In this document: one piece after another, positions 1 to 9,066 of the stretch | Layout of the letters: every line of letters begins with the position of its first letter | Position numbering within the stretch: the stretch's first letter is position 1 | NCBI GenBank assembly: GCA_026995045.1 | Contig: JALWPK010000006.1 | Span: forward strand, 1-32,098 | Source of the DNA: Gammaproteobacteria bacterium | Lineage (GTDB): Bacteria; Pseudomonadota; Gammaproteobacteria; SZUA-229 | Length of the DNA: 32,098 bases | Direction: 5' to 3' | Notes under the pieces: generated by a model | The model's input: only the letters and a program-made list of their open reading frames with translations | Told to the model about the DNA's origin: nothing | Database searches by the model: none | Translations under genes and position numbers: made by a program

Positions 1-69
1 GGCGCAGGCCACCACCTGCACATGACCGGGCCGGCAGTAACTGTCTATCAGGGGCGTATTGAATTGTGA
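1..69 (+). CDS. dapF: Diaminopimelate epimerase, C-terminal end (partial)
   Basis: The window opens inside a reading frame that ends at TGA 67-69. The last 22 residues contain HMTGPAVTVYQGRIEL, which fits the usual DapF C-terminus (M-T-G-P-A followed by V-x-x-G-x-I). DapF converts LL- to meso-diaminopimelate in the cytoplasm for lysine and peptidoglycan synthesis. The assignment is supported by the next two genes, DUF484 and xerC, which follow dapF in many gammaproteobacteria. Only the tail is visible, so catalytic cysteines cannot be checked. Confidence 0.8.
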   Translation, partial: GAGHHLHMTGPAVTVYQGRIEL

Positions 70-782
70 CAACAAAACTCAAACAACAGGAACAAACACA
101 ACAACAGGAAAAATCACTGGCCGATGAATTGCAACTCATCAGCCTGTTAAAAGACCATCCGGATTTTCTGCTCAGACACCCGGAGTTGCTCACCGAATTA
201 CATGTGCCGCACGGCGAAAACGGCGCCACTTCGCTAATCGAGCGACAGGTAGCCTTGCTGCGCGACAAACTCAAAACCACCGAAAAACGCATGCGCAGCC
301 TGATGGACATTGCGCGTGACAACGAGCGCCTGGCAAACAGCCGACACCGCCTCGCCGTCAATCTGCTGGGCGCGCGCGACCTCGACGATGTTATCAGCAC
401 GGTGCTCGACGAGCTGGGCAACGAGCTCAAGGCCGAGCTTGCCGTCATCAAACTGATTACAACAGACAGCAAGCGCGCGCAGCAAAGCGAACGCTATATC
501 GATGAACAGGCGCTGCAGGCGTTCAGCACCATGATGAAACACAAAAACCCGGTATGCGGTCGCAGCTCCGACGAACAAAAACAGTTTTTGTTTGGCGAAG
601 ACGCCGCCAGGGTCGCCTCAGCGGCGGTGATACCGCTGGTGGCTGGCGCCAACCTGGGCTTGCTGGGTCTCGGCAGTGAAGACGAAAACCGCTTTCACTC
701 CACCATGGGCACCGAGTTTTTATCGCACATCGGTGAGCTGATCAGCGCCGCGCTGGCCGTGCACATGGAACAGGGCGAGTAG
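66..782 (+). CDS. DUF484 family protein (YigA-like)
   Basis: This 238-residue protein belongs to the DUF484 family, the usual neighbour between dapF and xerC. The GTG start overlaps the dapF stop (GTGA), so the two are translationally coupled. The N-terminus is very Gln-rich, followed by the family's LLKDHPDFLLRHPELL segment at about residues 28-43. A charged helical, probably coiled-coil stretch follows (about 60-95), then a GAF-like alpha/beta domain from about 100 to the end. The biochemical role of the family is not established. No signal peptide or membrane helix is visible, so it should be cytoplasmic. Confidence 0.88.
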   Translation: MTTKLKQQEQTQQQEKSLADELQLISLLKDHPDFLLRHPELLTELHVPHGENGATSLIERQVALLRDKLKTTEKRMRSLMDIARDNERLANSRHRLAVNLLGARDLDDVISTVLDELGNELKAELAVIKLITTDSKRAQQSERYIDEQALQAFSTMMKHKNPVCGRSSDEQKQFLFGEDAARVASAAVIPLVAGANLGLLGLGSEDENRFHSTMGTEFLSHIGELISAALAVHMEQGE

Positions 783-786
783 AGCC

Positions 787-1680
787 ATGTCATTCAACGA
801 TGACCTGTACCGTTTTTATCATTACCTGCAATCCGAGCGCCGTTACTCACCACATACGGTCAAGGGCTACCAGCGCGACCTGAAACTGTTCATGCGCAGC
901 GTTGCCGATGCCGGCTTGGCTCAGTGGGGCCAGATACGCGAACAACATGTGCGCGCGCATATCGCACAGCTGCATCGTAAGGGCTTGCAAGGAAGCAGCT
1001 TGCAACGCCATCTTTCCTCGATTCGCACCCTGTTCAATTTTTTGTGCCGGCATCAATGCGCCGACAGCAATCCCGCCATCGGCGTGCCTGCGCCAAAAAG
1101 CAGCAAGCACCTGCCGCAAACCCTGAGCGCGGATCAGCTTGAACAGTTGTTAAGCCATCAAAGTGATGACCCGCTGATATTGCGCGACATCGCCGCCATG
1201 GAATTGCTGTACGGCTGTGGCCTGCGCCTGTCCGAACTGACCGGGCTGAATCTGCATGACATCGACTGGAGCCAGCGGGTGATAAGCGTGACCGGCAAGG
1301 GCGGCAAGCAGCGCCGGTTGCCGCTGGGCGGCAAGGCGGCCAGCGCGGTAAAAAAATGGCTGGCAAAGCGAGAGCAGTTTCTCAAGGGCGATGAACCGGC
1401 CCTGTTGTTGAGCAAGCGCGGCGCCCGGCTCAGCAACGCCAGCGTGCAGCAACGTCTGAAAAAACTGGCGGCGATGCAGGGCGTCGACTGCAATGTGCAC
1501 CCACACATGCTGCGGCATTCATTCGCCTCGCATATTCTCGAATCTTCCAGCGACCTGCGCGCCGTGCAGGAGCTGCTGGGACACGCCAACCTGAGCACCA
1601 CGCAAATTTACACGCATCTGGATTTCCAGCACCTTGCCGGGGTGTATGACAAGGCGCACCCGCGCGCCCGCAAGGTGTAG
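787..1680 (+). CDS. xerC: Tyrosine recombinase XerC
   Basis: XerC acts with XerD at the chromosomal dif site to resolve chromosome dimers. The 297 residues show an N-terminal SAM-like DNA-binding domain (about 1-100) and a C-terminal catalytic domain. All catalytic residues are visible: R147 in CGLRLSEL, K171 in TGKGGKQR, H240 and R243 in HMLRHSF, H266 in LLGHANLS and the nucleophile Y275 in QIYTHLDF. Length and residue spacing match E. coli XerC. The gene starts 4 bp after the DUF484 gene, consistent with a dapF-DUF484-xerC operon. The HAD phosphatase gene often found next (yigB) is absent, and a repeat-rich gap follows. Confidence 0.96.
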   Translation: MSFNDDLYRFYHYLQSERRYSPHTVKGYQRDLKLFMRSVADAGLAQWGQIREQHVRAHIAQLHRKGLQGSSLQRHLSSIRTLFNFLCRHQCADSNPAIGVPAPKSSKHLPQTLSADQLEQLLSHQSDDPLILRDIAAMELLYGCGLRLSELTGLNLHDIDWSQRVISVTGKGGKQRRLPLGGKAASAVKKWLAKREQFLKGDEPALLLSKRGARLSNASVQQRLKKLAAMQGVDCNVHPHMLRHSFASHILESSSDLRAVQELLGHANLSTTQIYTHLDFQHLAGVYDKAHPRARKV

Positions 1681-1710
1681 TTGCGCCGCAAAGACCCCAA
1701 GCATGAAAGG

Positions 1711-1895
1711 ATTTTTCCGCGAATGCACGCAAATCAACGCCATGTGGGTTGGTGTCATTACAACCGGAGGGTAACGTTTCAAGCGGGGTAGTATGTAGCT
1801 GTGACAGTTTACTGATGTTGATTGGCAGAATCAGATAACCGTCCATGTTTATCTACGGAAAAATTGCTTTTATTTGCATGTATTTGCGGAAAATT
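1711..1895. repeat. Degenerate long inverted repeat between xerC and yaaA
   Basis: The arm at 1711-1740 is the reverse complement of 1866-1895 at 24 of 30 positions, with about 125 bp between them. The arms contain the words CGCGAATGCACGCAAAT and, inverted, ATTTGCATGTATTTGCGG. The left arm resembles 12875-12900 downstream of the DUF971 gene, so this looks like a dispersed intergenic element. It occupies most of the 304-bp gap between xerC and yaaA. No ORF inside looks real. Confidence 0.55.
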
Positions 1896-1945
1896 TTTTA
1901 TTCGCGTACGCATTTGCTACGCGCCTGCCCCCGCCGGATTTCGGG

Positions 1946-1951
1946 TATAAT
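1946..1951 (+). promoter_or_regulatory. Candidate -10 element for yaaA
   Basis: A perfect TATAAT hexamer lies 33 bp upstream of the yaaA start. There is no convincing -35 at 16-18 bp; TTGCTA at 1914-1919 is 26 bp away. A sigma-70 promoter is plausible because yaaA follows a non-coding repeat and needs its own start site. Confidence 0.4.
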
Positions 1952-1984
1952 CCGCCCAATTTCACAATCGCAAAATACCCGAAC

Positions 1985-2761
1985 ATGCTTATCACATTAT
2001 CCCCCTCCAAGGGGCAGGACTTCGATACCCCGCCGCCGGTCAACAAGCACAGCAAGCCGGTTAACCTGAAAGATTCCGAGCTGCTGATCAAGCAGTTGAA
2101 AAAATACAAGGTAGAGGATATCCAGTCATTGATGGATGTCAGCGAAAACATTGCGCAGCTTAATGTACAGCGCTACAAAACCTTCACCACGCCGTTCACC
2201 ACCAAAAACGCCAAGCAGGCGATTTTTGCATTCAAGGGCGATGTTTACAGCGGCATTGATGTCGAGCATTTTGATGAAGATGACCTGGCCTTTGCGCAGG
2301 AACATGTGCGCATCCTCTCCGGCCTGTACGGTTACCTGCGACCGCTGGATCTGATTCAGCCCTACCGGCTGGAAATGAAAACCCGGCTCGCCAATCCGCG
2401 TGGCGATAATCTTTACCAGTTCTGGGGCGACCGCATCACCGGGTTGTTGAACAAGGATTTGAAAAAACAGCAGGAGCCGGTGCTGGTGAATCTGGCGTCG
2501 AACGAGTATTTCAAATCGGTCAAACCGAAAAAGCTGGAAGGCGAGTTGCTGAATATCAATTTCAAGGAAACCAAAAACGGTAAAACCCGCGTGGTGGCGA
2601 TTTTCGCCAAACGCGCGCGCGGCATGATGACCGATTACATCGTGCGCAATCGTATTGAGCATCCCAAAGATATCAAGAAGTTTCGTATCGAAGGTTATCG
2701 CTTCAGCAAGGAGCTGTCGGACGATAAACAATGGACTTTCGAGCGCCCGCAGCCACAATAA
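1985..2761 (+). CDS. yaaA: YaaA / UPF0246 peroxide stress response protein
   Basis: This 258-residue protein belongs to the YaaA (UPF0246, DUF328) family. In E. coli YaaA limits damage from hydrogen peroxide by lowering free iron, and the fold binds DNA. The ATG at 1985 is chosen because the family begins with a short strand like MLITLSPSKGQDFDTP and is normally about 257 residues. The open frame extends upstream to 1874, but those 37 codons match no family sequence and overlap a repeat and a TATAAT box. Family features visible include FKGDVYSGID (about 85-94), LSGLYGYLRPLD (about 112-123) and the C-terminal IEGYRFS. It stands alone and is probably monocistronic. Confidence 0.92.
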   Translation: MLITLSPSKGQDFDTPPPVNKHSKPVNLKDSELLIKQLKKYKVEDIQSLMDVSENIAQLNVQRYKTFTTPFTTKNAKQAIFAFKGDVYSGIDVEHFDEDDLAFAQEHVRILSGLYGYLRPLDLIQPYRLEMKTRLANPRGDNLYQFWGDRITGLLNKDLKKQQEPVLVNLASNEYFKSVKPKKLEGELLNINFKETKNGKTRVVAIFAKRARGMMTDYIVRNRIEHPKDIKKFRIEGYRFSKELSDDKQWTFERPQPQ

Positions 2762-2796
2762 TATCATCGGAAAAAAGGTATAAATGTAACTGGCCG

Positions 2797-2829
2797 TTGA
2801 CAGAAAACAGCATGAGCCGTAGCTAAAAT
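2797..2829 (+). promoter_or_regulatory. Candidate promoter of the signalling block
   Basis: A perfect -35 hexamer TTGACA (2797-2802) lies upstream of the PhnD-like gene. The -10 is ambiguous: TAGCTA (2820-2825) has ideal 17-bp spacing but a poor match, while TAAAAT (2824-2829) matches better at 21 bp. The downstream gene starts at 2857. Confidence 0.4.
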
Positions 2830-2856
2830 TGAGGCATGCATTAAACGGGTAGCAGT

Positions 2857-3705
2857 GTGACAGTAAAATCAATACGCCGCTTAGTTATCAGGGGTGGATG
2901 GTGCCTTGTCCTTGCGTGCGGTCTGGCGCATGCCGAAGCCAGGCAGTGCAGTCTGGGTGTGTTCCCGTTTTTGTCTGCACAGCGGCTGGAGTCCATTTTT
3001 GCCCCGATCGCGGCCGGGTTGAGCAAGGCGACCGATTGCAATTTTCATTACAGCAGCACCGGCAATTATCGCAGTTTTATGGACAAGCTGATGAAGCGCA
3101 AATACGACGTCGCCTATGTACAACCGTTTGACTATGTACGCGTCGCTGTTCCACATGGATATTTGCCGCTTGCAGCCAGAGACTCGCGACTCACGGCCAC
3201 ACTGGTCGCCCGGCGGGACAGCACCATCGAATCACAGGAAGACCTGAAAGGCGCTACCATTGCACTGCCGCCAGCGGTGGCGGCGGTATCCTATCTGACC
3301 CGCGCAGCGCTGGAAAGTGACGGGATTGACCCGAATCAGGATGTCAAGCTGGTTTACACCAAAAACCACGGTTCCTGCCTGCAACAGGTGCTGATTGGCA
3401 AGGCGGATGTTTGCGGTACAGTGGATACTGTCGCCAACATGTTCGAGAGCAATAACAACATCAAGTTTACATGGGTGGCGCAGACGCCCTCTATTCCACA
3501 GGCATTGTTTGTTGTGCGTGATGATATCCCACCCGAACAGCGTAAGCGATTACAGCAGGCGTTGCTCACCATGCAGCTCACGCCAGCGGGTTTGCGCCTG
3601 TTCAGGAATCCTGACAGTGATCGTATTTTCAGAAAAATCGATGACAGCGAATATGATATTGTCAGACGGTACTGGAGACATTTCCAGCCGAACATGGCCA
3701 ACTGA
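2857..3705 (+). CDS. PhnD-type periplasmic substrate-binding protein
   Basis: This 282-residue protein looks like a phosphate/phosphonate-type ABC binding protein (PhnD-like, type 2 periplasmic fold). The GTG start gives a signal peptide with basic RR, a hydrophobic core (about 14-23) and probable cleavage after AHA at 26. The mature part has the usual opening strand LGVFPFLSAQRLESIFAPIA, the YDVAYVQPFDYVR segment and a hinge region with ATIALPPAVAAVSYLTRAAL. No ABC ATPase or permease gene is nearby. Two membrane histidine kinases follow instead, so a role as the ligand-sensing partner of a kinase is likelier than uptake. The ligand cannot be read from sequence. The start has no strong ribosome binding site. 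Confidence 0.8.
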   Translation: MTVKSIRRLVIRGGWCLVLACGLAHAEARQCSLGVFPFLSAQRLESIFAPIAAGLSKATDCNFHYSSTGNYRSFMDKLMKRKYDVAYVQPFDYVRVAVPHGYLPLAARDSRLTATLVARRDSTIESQEDLKGATIALPPAVAAVSYLTRAALESDGIDPNQDVKLVYTKNHGSCLQQVLIGKADVCGTVDTVANMFESNNNIKFTWVAQTPSIPQALFVVRDDIPPEQRKRLQQALLTMQLTPAGLRLFRNPDSDRIFRKIDDSEYDIVRRYWRHFQPNMAN

Positions 3706-3820
3706 TTGATTTAACAAGAGTAATCTTCGTGCGCAGAATTGTAATGCCTGCTTGAGAGGTGTGGTGGTCATGATAGGATAGAACATCGTGTAAAAGCCGC
3801 TTTCTACTGCGCCAACGCCA

Positions 3821-6028
3821 ATGAAGCTAACGTCCCTCCGCTACCGAATTGCCGCGACTATCTTCGTACTCGAAGCGGTGATGATGATAGCGGTTTTGTG
3901 GACCACACTGTCCAGTTCGCTGGAGTCAACCAAAAAACAGGTGGCGATCACCGATCAGGTCACGCTGAAGACGCTGGCCGAACTCGGCCGCATCGCATTG
4001 CTGACAGATGAATACAACGACCTACAACCCTTTCTGGAAAATGCCGTAGCAGACCCGCATGTGCAGCGGGTATTGTTGCTCAATAAAGACAATATCATCT
4101 ACGCCAGCAGCAATGTCCAGGACTTTGGCAAAGCCGCGCCCGCATTCGACAACACCGAGCAAACCTACTGGCGGGGGCTGGATATCAGCAATGCCGCCGG
4201 CAAGCTCGGCAGCATCTGGATACGCTTTTCCAACGCCGAGCTTGAAGCCGCATTCACCGCAGCCAGCCGGCTCGGCATAATCATTGCGCTCAGCGGCATG
4301 GTGATGATCGCCATTGCCGGCGTGCTCATTGGCATGGTGCTCACACGCAGGCTGGAAAAACTTAACCATACCGCCGCCGAATTTGCCCGCGGCAATCTGA
4401 CCGCGCGGGTTGATGACACAAGCGGCAATGATGAAGTCGCGGAACTGGCGTCTACGTTCAACTATCTGGCGGATCAGATCAGCAATACACTGACCACGCT
4501 GGGAGAAAGCGAATCACGGTTCAGGAATATATTCGACAATTCAAATGACGCCATCCTGTTGGTTGATATCCAGCAACAAAAAATAATCGACGCCAATCCC
4601 AGGGCATGTGAATTGCTCGAATACAGTTATGAAGAACTATTGCGAACGCCGGCATCATCCATACTGCCTGGTGACCGGCCCGAAATGCGCCGGTTCATCG
4701 AGCAAGTGCAGCGGCGAGGCTCTGCAGTCACGGAAGAACTGTTCTGCACAAGCAAATCGCACAAACGCATTGACGCCAGTGTTTCGGCATCGCTGCTGGA
4801 TGTCGATGGTTCCCGTCTTGTGCTTGCCCAGGTGCGTGATATTTCCGAGCGCAAACAGACCGAACGGGCATTGCAGCGCGCACAGAAAATGGAAGCCATC
4901 GGACAACTAACAGGCGGTATTGCGCACGATTTTAATAACATTCTGGGCATCATCATGGGCAACCTGAGCCTGCTGGAAAGACAGCTGGAAGGTGACGCAA
5001 AAATACAAAAACGCATCGACACGATTAATCACTCGGCCCAGCGCGCTGTCGATTTGACAAGAAAGTTGCTGGGTTTTTCCAGAAAAGAAAGCAGCAGCCA
5101 CACCCTGTGCAATCTCAACAGCCTGGTTGGCGGTATGGATAACCTGATCAAGCGCTCGCTTACCCCGCAGGTGGAAATCGAGCTTAATCTTGACCCAAAC
5201 CTGTGGCTGACAGAAATTGACGCCGGTGATTGTGAAGATGCGTTGCTTAATCTGGTTTTGAATGCCCGCGACGCGCTTAAAGGTAGCGGACAGCTCAGTA
5301 TCGAAACCTGCAACTGCACGCTGGACGAAGCATATTGCGCAATCAACCCCGGCGCCAGGCCCGGTGATTATGTGCAACTGAGCGTCAGTGATAACGGCGA
5401 GGGCATGCCGGCGGAGTTGCAGGAACGGATATTCGAACCGTTTTTTACCACCAAGGAGCAAGGCAAGGGCACCGGCCTGGGCATGGCGATGGTGTTTGGC
5501 TTCGTCAAACGTTCAGGCGGCTATATCAAGGTTTACTCCGAGCCGGGCATAGGAACAACCGTTCGTCTTTATTTGCCAAGAGCCTCAGGGCATGGAAGCA
5601 ACAGCGACCATAACCGTGACGAAAAAAACCATATGCCGGGGGGCGTGGAAACAATATTGATTGTCGATGATGAAATTGAGCTGCTCGAACTGGTTAAGGA
5701 AACCCTGCAAGAGCTTGGCTATACCATCTATACTGCCAAAAATGCGCTGAAGGCGATGGAAGTACTGGATCAACACCCGGAAATTGACCTGTTGTTCAGT
5801 GATGTTGTCATGCCGGGAGGGGTAAACGGGTATCAACTGGCCGAGCACGCCAGCGCGCAATACCGGAATTTGAAAGTGGTGCTGACCTCAGGTTACACCG
5901 ACATGGCGATAGCCAGAAACGGCCAGGCGCGCTTCAACGCAAACTTGCTGACCAAGCCTTATACCCTGTCAGCGCTGGCGCGGCGGCTGCGAGACGTGCT
6001 GGACGCCGGCTGTGACCCGGAGAGCTAG
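3821..6028 (+). CDS. Hybrid sensor histidine kinase (TM-HAMP-PAS-HisKA-HATPase-REC)
   Basis: This 735-residue inner-membrane kinase has TM1 at about 12-31, a periplasmic sensor of about 120 residues, TM2 at about 151-175, then HAMP (to about 225) and PAS (about 230-345). The DHp helix carries the phosphoacceptor H369 in [12 protein letters not shown]. The ATPase domain has the N box [11 protein letters not shown]524 in SVSDNGEG and the [17 protein letters not shown] lid. The C-terminal receiver has D616/D617, phosphoacceptor D661 in [11 protein letters not shown] and K712. All residues for autophosphorylation and transfer to its own receiver are present. It follows the PhnD-like gene by 115 bp and is closely similar in its catalytic half to the kinase at 6346. 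Confidence 0.93.
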   Translation: MKLTSLRYRIAATIFVLEAVMMIAVLWTTLSSSLESTKKQVAITDQVTLKTLAELGRIALLTDEYNDLQPFLENAVADPHVQRVLLLNKDNIIYASSNVQDFGKAAPAFDNTEQTYWRGLDISNAAGKLGSIWIRFSNAELEAAFTAASRLGIIIALSGMVMIAIAGVLIGMVLTRRLEKLNHTAAEFARGNLTARVDDTSGNDEVAELASTFNYLADQISNTLTTLGESESRFRNIFDNSNDAILLVDIQQQKIIDANPRACELLEYSYEELLRTPASSILPGDRPEMRRFIEQVQRRGSAVTEELFCTSKSHKRIDASVSASLLDVDGSRLVLAQVRDISERKQTERALQRAQKMEAIGQLTGGIAHDFNNILGIIMGNLSLLERQLEGDAKIQKRIDTINHSAQRAVDLTRKLLGFSRKESSSHTLCNLNSLVGGMDNLIKRSLTPQVEIELNLDPNLWLTEIDAGDCEDALLNLVLNARDALKGSGQLSIETCNCTLDEAYCAINPGARPGDYVQLSVSDNGEGMPAELQERIFEPFFTTKEQGKGTGLGMAMVFGFVKRSGGYIKVYSEPGIGTTVRLYLPRASGHGSNSDHNRDEKNHMPGGVETILIVDDEIELLELVKETLQELGYTIYTAKNALKAMEVLDQHPEIDLLFSDVVMPGGVNGYQLAEHASAQYRNLKVVLTSGYTDMAIARNGQARFNANLLTKPYTLSALARRLRDVLDAGCDPES

Positions 6029-6345
6029 AACGGCTTCAGGGAAACTCTGATTTATTTTGAGTTTCTTCAGATACACGCAGGATCGCCCGATAACATATTG
6101 ACTGATGAAAAACCCGGCATGAAAAATACCACTGTCATCGCACGTACCGGTTTATCGAGGGCGGCGTTATCGGCCGCCTGTCATCCTTTGTCAGCAACTG
6201 TGCCGCCGATTTGTGTTGGCGCCAACAGGCCGCGCTGTGTGTTGCCTTGTCTTGTCCGGCGGCAACTGTCGGACCGCAACCCGCCAACAAAGGCGGCCGT
6301 TATCAACAATATGGCTGACGACCCATTTGTGGAAAGCTTGCGGCC
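6029..6345 (+). other. Structured intergenic gap between the two kinase genes
   Basis: The 317-bp gap has no confidently coding ORF. Just after the first kinase is a weak AT-rich hairpin (GAAACTC 6041-6047, GAGTTTC 6059-6065) without a T-tract. At 6214-6227 is a perfect 14-bp palindrome, TGTTGGCGCCAACA. Further inverted pairs follow: GTTGCC 6241-6246 with GGCAAC 6261-6266, and GTCCG 6254-6258 with CGGAC 6270-6274. This suggests regulatory or structured leader DNA for the second kinase. An open frame through it is listed separately. Confidence 0.45.
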
Positions 6346-6349
6346 ATGA
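6119..6349 (+). CDS. Doubtful small ORF (76 aa) ahead of second kinase
   Basis: A frame open from TTG 6098 (or ATG 6119) ends at TGA 6347-6349 and overlaps the kinase ATG at 6346 (ATGA), the arrangement expected of coupled genes. Against it, neither start has a clear ribosome binding site, the product is rich in Pro, Arg, Cys and Ala without a recognisable domain, and the frame runs through a perfect palindrome and other inverted repeats. I lean towards non-coding. Confidence 0.15.
   Translation: MKNTTVIARTGLSRAALSAACHPLSATVPPICVGANRPRCVLPCLVRRQLSDRNPPTKAAVINNMADDPFVESLRP
6214..6227. promoter_or_regulatory. Perfect 14-bp palindrome, candidate operator
   Basis: TGTTGGCGCCAACA is its own reverse complement and lies about 119 bp upstream of the second kinase start. 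A dimeric regulator site is possible; no regulator is identified. Confidence 0.3.
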
Positions 6350-9030
6350 GCGGAATTGCGCGCGCCATATCGATTAAATTCTGGCTGCCCGTGTTGACTG
6401 TCTGTCTGACGACAGCTGTATGGGTGATGATGACATGGAACGAGTACGCCACATTAAAACACAATGTTATTGAAACCAGCCACAGTTATATCAAACAGGA
6501 CATGGACGCCCTGCGAGGCGAGCTGGAAAGCGAGTTGCGAGAAAACAATTTGGCGGATGTGGAGCAGGCAATCGCGGCGCGTGGCGCAAATGCCCACTAT
6601 GCATTGCTGGCAGTGCTGGATGAAACGGGCAATATTGGTTTCAGCATAAGACAGGAGCACAAGGGTCAGCCCGCCGGCAAAATTATTCCGGTATTTGATG
6701 ACAAAACATTTCGGCAAGTGGCGCAATCGCGTCGCAGCATAATCGCTCCCGGCAACAAAGAGGGTTACTTTATTGCCTATTACCCTGTTGCGCTGGAGCG
6801 TCAGCCAGGCGAGTCACGCCCGAATCGCACGGGCGCCCTGTTTCTGATATATGATTTCACAAATGAAATTCAGGGTATCCACGATGAGCTGATACAAACC
6901 AGCCTGGTGACAGCTTTGTTGCTGGCAATGGCGATGGGTGTTTTTTGGCTGTTTCATGCGAAATATATCGTTCGCCCGATTCGCCATCTGGTGGCTGTTA
7001 CACAGCGACTTGCCAAAGGCGACTACGGCGCAGTCAGCAACATCCGTGGTTCAGGTGAGATTGCCGAAATAGCGGCAGCCATCAATGCTATGAGCAGGCA
7101 ATTGCAGGAGCGCGCCGAGCGTCATGGCCATGCTGAACAACAACTGCTTAACAGAGAGCAGTGGCAGCAACAGTTGTTAAACACCTTGCCGGTTGGTGTG
7201 CAGGAATGCGACGCTGACGGAGTGATCACCTACAGCAATGCGGCGCATCACCATATTCTGGGGCTGAAAAACGGTGAATTAACCGGGCGGCGAATTTGGG
7301 ATTTTCAGCCGGACGAGCAGGCCAAACAGGAAACCATCGATTATCTGAATTACCTTAAAGACCATCAGCCTGAACCGTCTGCGATTGTCACACAGAATAT
7401 AACGGCGGATGGTCGCGAAATTACGGTTGAAATTATCTGGGACTATCTGCGAGATGACGATGGTGAGCTGACAGGCTTTATTTCCATTCTCACGGATATC
7501 AGCGAGCGTATTGCCGCCGAGCATAAATACAGCACATTATTTGAGCAATCTGCTGACGCCAGCATGTTACTGGAGAACAACCGGTTTATTGATTGCAATC
7601 AGGCGGCGCTGGATATGCTGGGTTATGAAAACAGGCAACAGTTGCTGGACACGCATCCTTCAGACATTTCACCCGACAAGCAGGCGGATGGCCGGGCGTC
7701 ATTTGAAAAAGCCAATGACATGATCAAGACAGCTTATGAGCAAGGCAGCAACCGGTTTCACTGGACACACAAACGGCGTAATGGCGAATGCTTTCCGGCA
7801 GAAGTGTTGCTGACGCCGATTCCATTTGGCGAAAGGCAGCTGATCCATGCCACCGTGCGCGACCTGACGGAACAGCAGCAAGTGGAAGAAGCGCTGCGCC
7901 GTTCACAAAAAATGGAAGCCATCGGCCAGCTCACAGGCGGCATTGCACATGATTTCAATAACATCCTCGGTATTATTATCGGCAACCTCAGTTTGCTGGA
8001 AACACAGCAGGCGCTGGAGCCAAAGCTGCAAAAAAGAATTGACGCAATCAAACGATCAACGGAGCGCGCGATAGAGTTAACGCGTCAACTGCTAGGATTT
8101 TCCCGTGGCGCTGGCGCTGACACGGAAACTGTCGTACTGAATGAAGTTGTCGCCAGCATGCGTAGTCTGCTGCAACAATCGCTGACTCCGCAGGTTGAAC
8201 TGAAACTACAGCTGGATGATGCATTGTGGTCCGCAGAAATCAACAAAGGAGACCTGGAAGACGCTTTACTGAATCTGGTGTTGAATGCGCGTGACGCGAT
8301 GCAAGGTAAAGGCCGGCTTACCATTGAAACGCATAACAGTGTACTGGACGATGACTATTGCAAGCTGAACCCCGGCGTCGACGCTGGTGAATATGTCCAG
8401 TTAACGGTAAGCGACAACGGTGAAGGTATTCCAGGTAACTTGCAGGCGCGAATCTTCGAACCCTTTTTTACCACCAAGGAGCAGGGCAAGGGCACTGGCC
8501 TGGGGCTGGCAATGGTGTTTGGTTTCGTCAAACGCTCTGGCGGACATATCAAAGTGTATTCAGAGCCCGGCATTGGTTCCACTTTCCGTATTTATCTGCC
8601 CAAAGCCCAGCAAGCAGGCGAACAGAAATCCACACAGCCCGAACGCACAACGGTGCATTTGGGCAATGAAACCATTCTGGTTGTCGACGATGAACCAGAT
8701 TTGTTGGCGCTGGTAAAAGAAAGTCTGCAACTGAAAGGTTACAGTGTGATCACCGCAGGCAGTGCGGATGAAGCCTTGGTCAAACTGGGACAACACCCGG
8801 AAGTGGATTTGATGTTCAGCGACGTGGTGATGCCAGGCGCCTTGAATGGATATGATCTGGCCGAGCAGGCCGCGCATTTGTACCCGGCATTGAAAATTTT
8901 GCTGACATCGGGTTATACCGAAACGGCGATTGCCAGAAACGGCCAGGCCAGGTTCAACGCCAGCCTGTTAACCAAGCCTTACACCGAGCAGGAACTGGCG
9001 GCGCGTATTCGGGATATTTTGTCAGATTGA
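6346..9030 (+). CDS. Hybrid sensor histidine kinase (TM-HAMP-PAS-PAS-HisKA-HATPase-REC)
   Basis: This 894-residue inner-membrane kinase has TM1 at about 12-30, a larger periplasmic sensor of about 150 residues, TM2 at about 185-203 and HAMP to about 255. Two PAS domains follow (about 270-390 and 395-510). The DHp domain has H535 in [12 protein letters not shown], and the ATPase domain has D690 in TVSDNGEG and an [17 protein letters not shown] lid. The C-terminal receiver has D781/D782, phosphoacceptor D826 in [11 protein letters not shown] and K877. The half from the H box onward is strongly similar, even at DNA level, to the kinase at 3821, while the sensor regions differ. This suggests tandem duplication with sensor divergence. 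A hairpin follows the stop. Confidence 0.93.
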   Translation: MSGIARAISIKFWLPVLTVCLTTAVWVMMTWNEYATLKHNVIETSHSYIKQDMDALRGELESELRENNLADVEQAIAARGANAHYALLAVLDETGNIGFSIRQEHKGQPAGKIIPVFDDKTFRQVAQSRRSIIAPGNKEGYFIAYYPVALERQPGESRPNRTGALFLIYDFTNEIQGIHDELIQTSLVTALLLAMAMGVFWLFHAKYIVRPIRHLVAVTQRLAKGDYGAVSNIRGSGEIAEIAAAINAMSRQLQERAERHGHAEQQLLNREQWQQQLLNTLPVGVQECDADGVITYSNAAHHHILGLKNGELTGRRIWDFQPDEQAKQETIDYLNYLKDHQPEPSAIVTQNITADGREITVEIIWDYLRDDDGELTGFISILTDISERIAAEHKYSTLFEQSADASMLLENNRFIDCNQAALDMLGYENRQQLLDTHPSDISPDKQADGRASFEKANDMIKTAYEQGSNRFHWTHKRRNGECFPAEVLLTPIPFGERQLIHATVRDLTEQQQVEEALRRSQKMEAIGQLTGGIAHDFNNILGIIIGNLSLLETQQALEPKLQKRIDAIKRSTERAIELTRQLLGFSRGAGADTETVVLNEVVASMRSLLQQSLTPQVELKLQLDDALWSAEINKGDLEDALLNLVLNARDAMQGKGRLTIETHNSVLDDDYCKLNPGVDAGEYVQLTVSDNGEGIPGNLQARIFEPFFTTKEQGKGTGLGLAMVFGFVKRSGGHIKVYSEPGIGSTFRIYLPKAQQAGEQKSTQPERTTVHLGNETILVVDDEPDLLALVKESLQLKGYSVITAGSADEALVKLGQHPEVDLMFSDVVMPGALNGYDLAEQAAHLYPALKILLTSGYTETAIARNGQARFNASLLTKPYTEQELAARIRDILSD

Positions 9031-9039
9031 TGCAGGCTG

Positions 9040-9066
9040 GCCAGGTGACAATCGCTATCACCTGGC
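9040..9066 (+). terminator. Stem-loop after second kinase gene
   Basis: A perfect 9-bp stem (GCCAGGTGA 9040-9048, TCACCTGGC 9058-9066) with a 9-nt loop starts 10 bp after the kinase stop. No T-tract follows, so it is either a poor intrinsic terminator or an mRNA-stabilising hairpin. The rest of the gap to 9279 shows nothing else clear. Confidence 0.4.

Noticed and set aside
1874-1984. N-terminal extension of the yaaA frame
   Set aside because: The extra 37 residues do not fit the family, overlap a repeat arm and a TATAAT box, and the start at 1985 gives the standard length.
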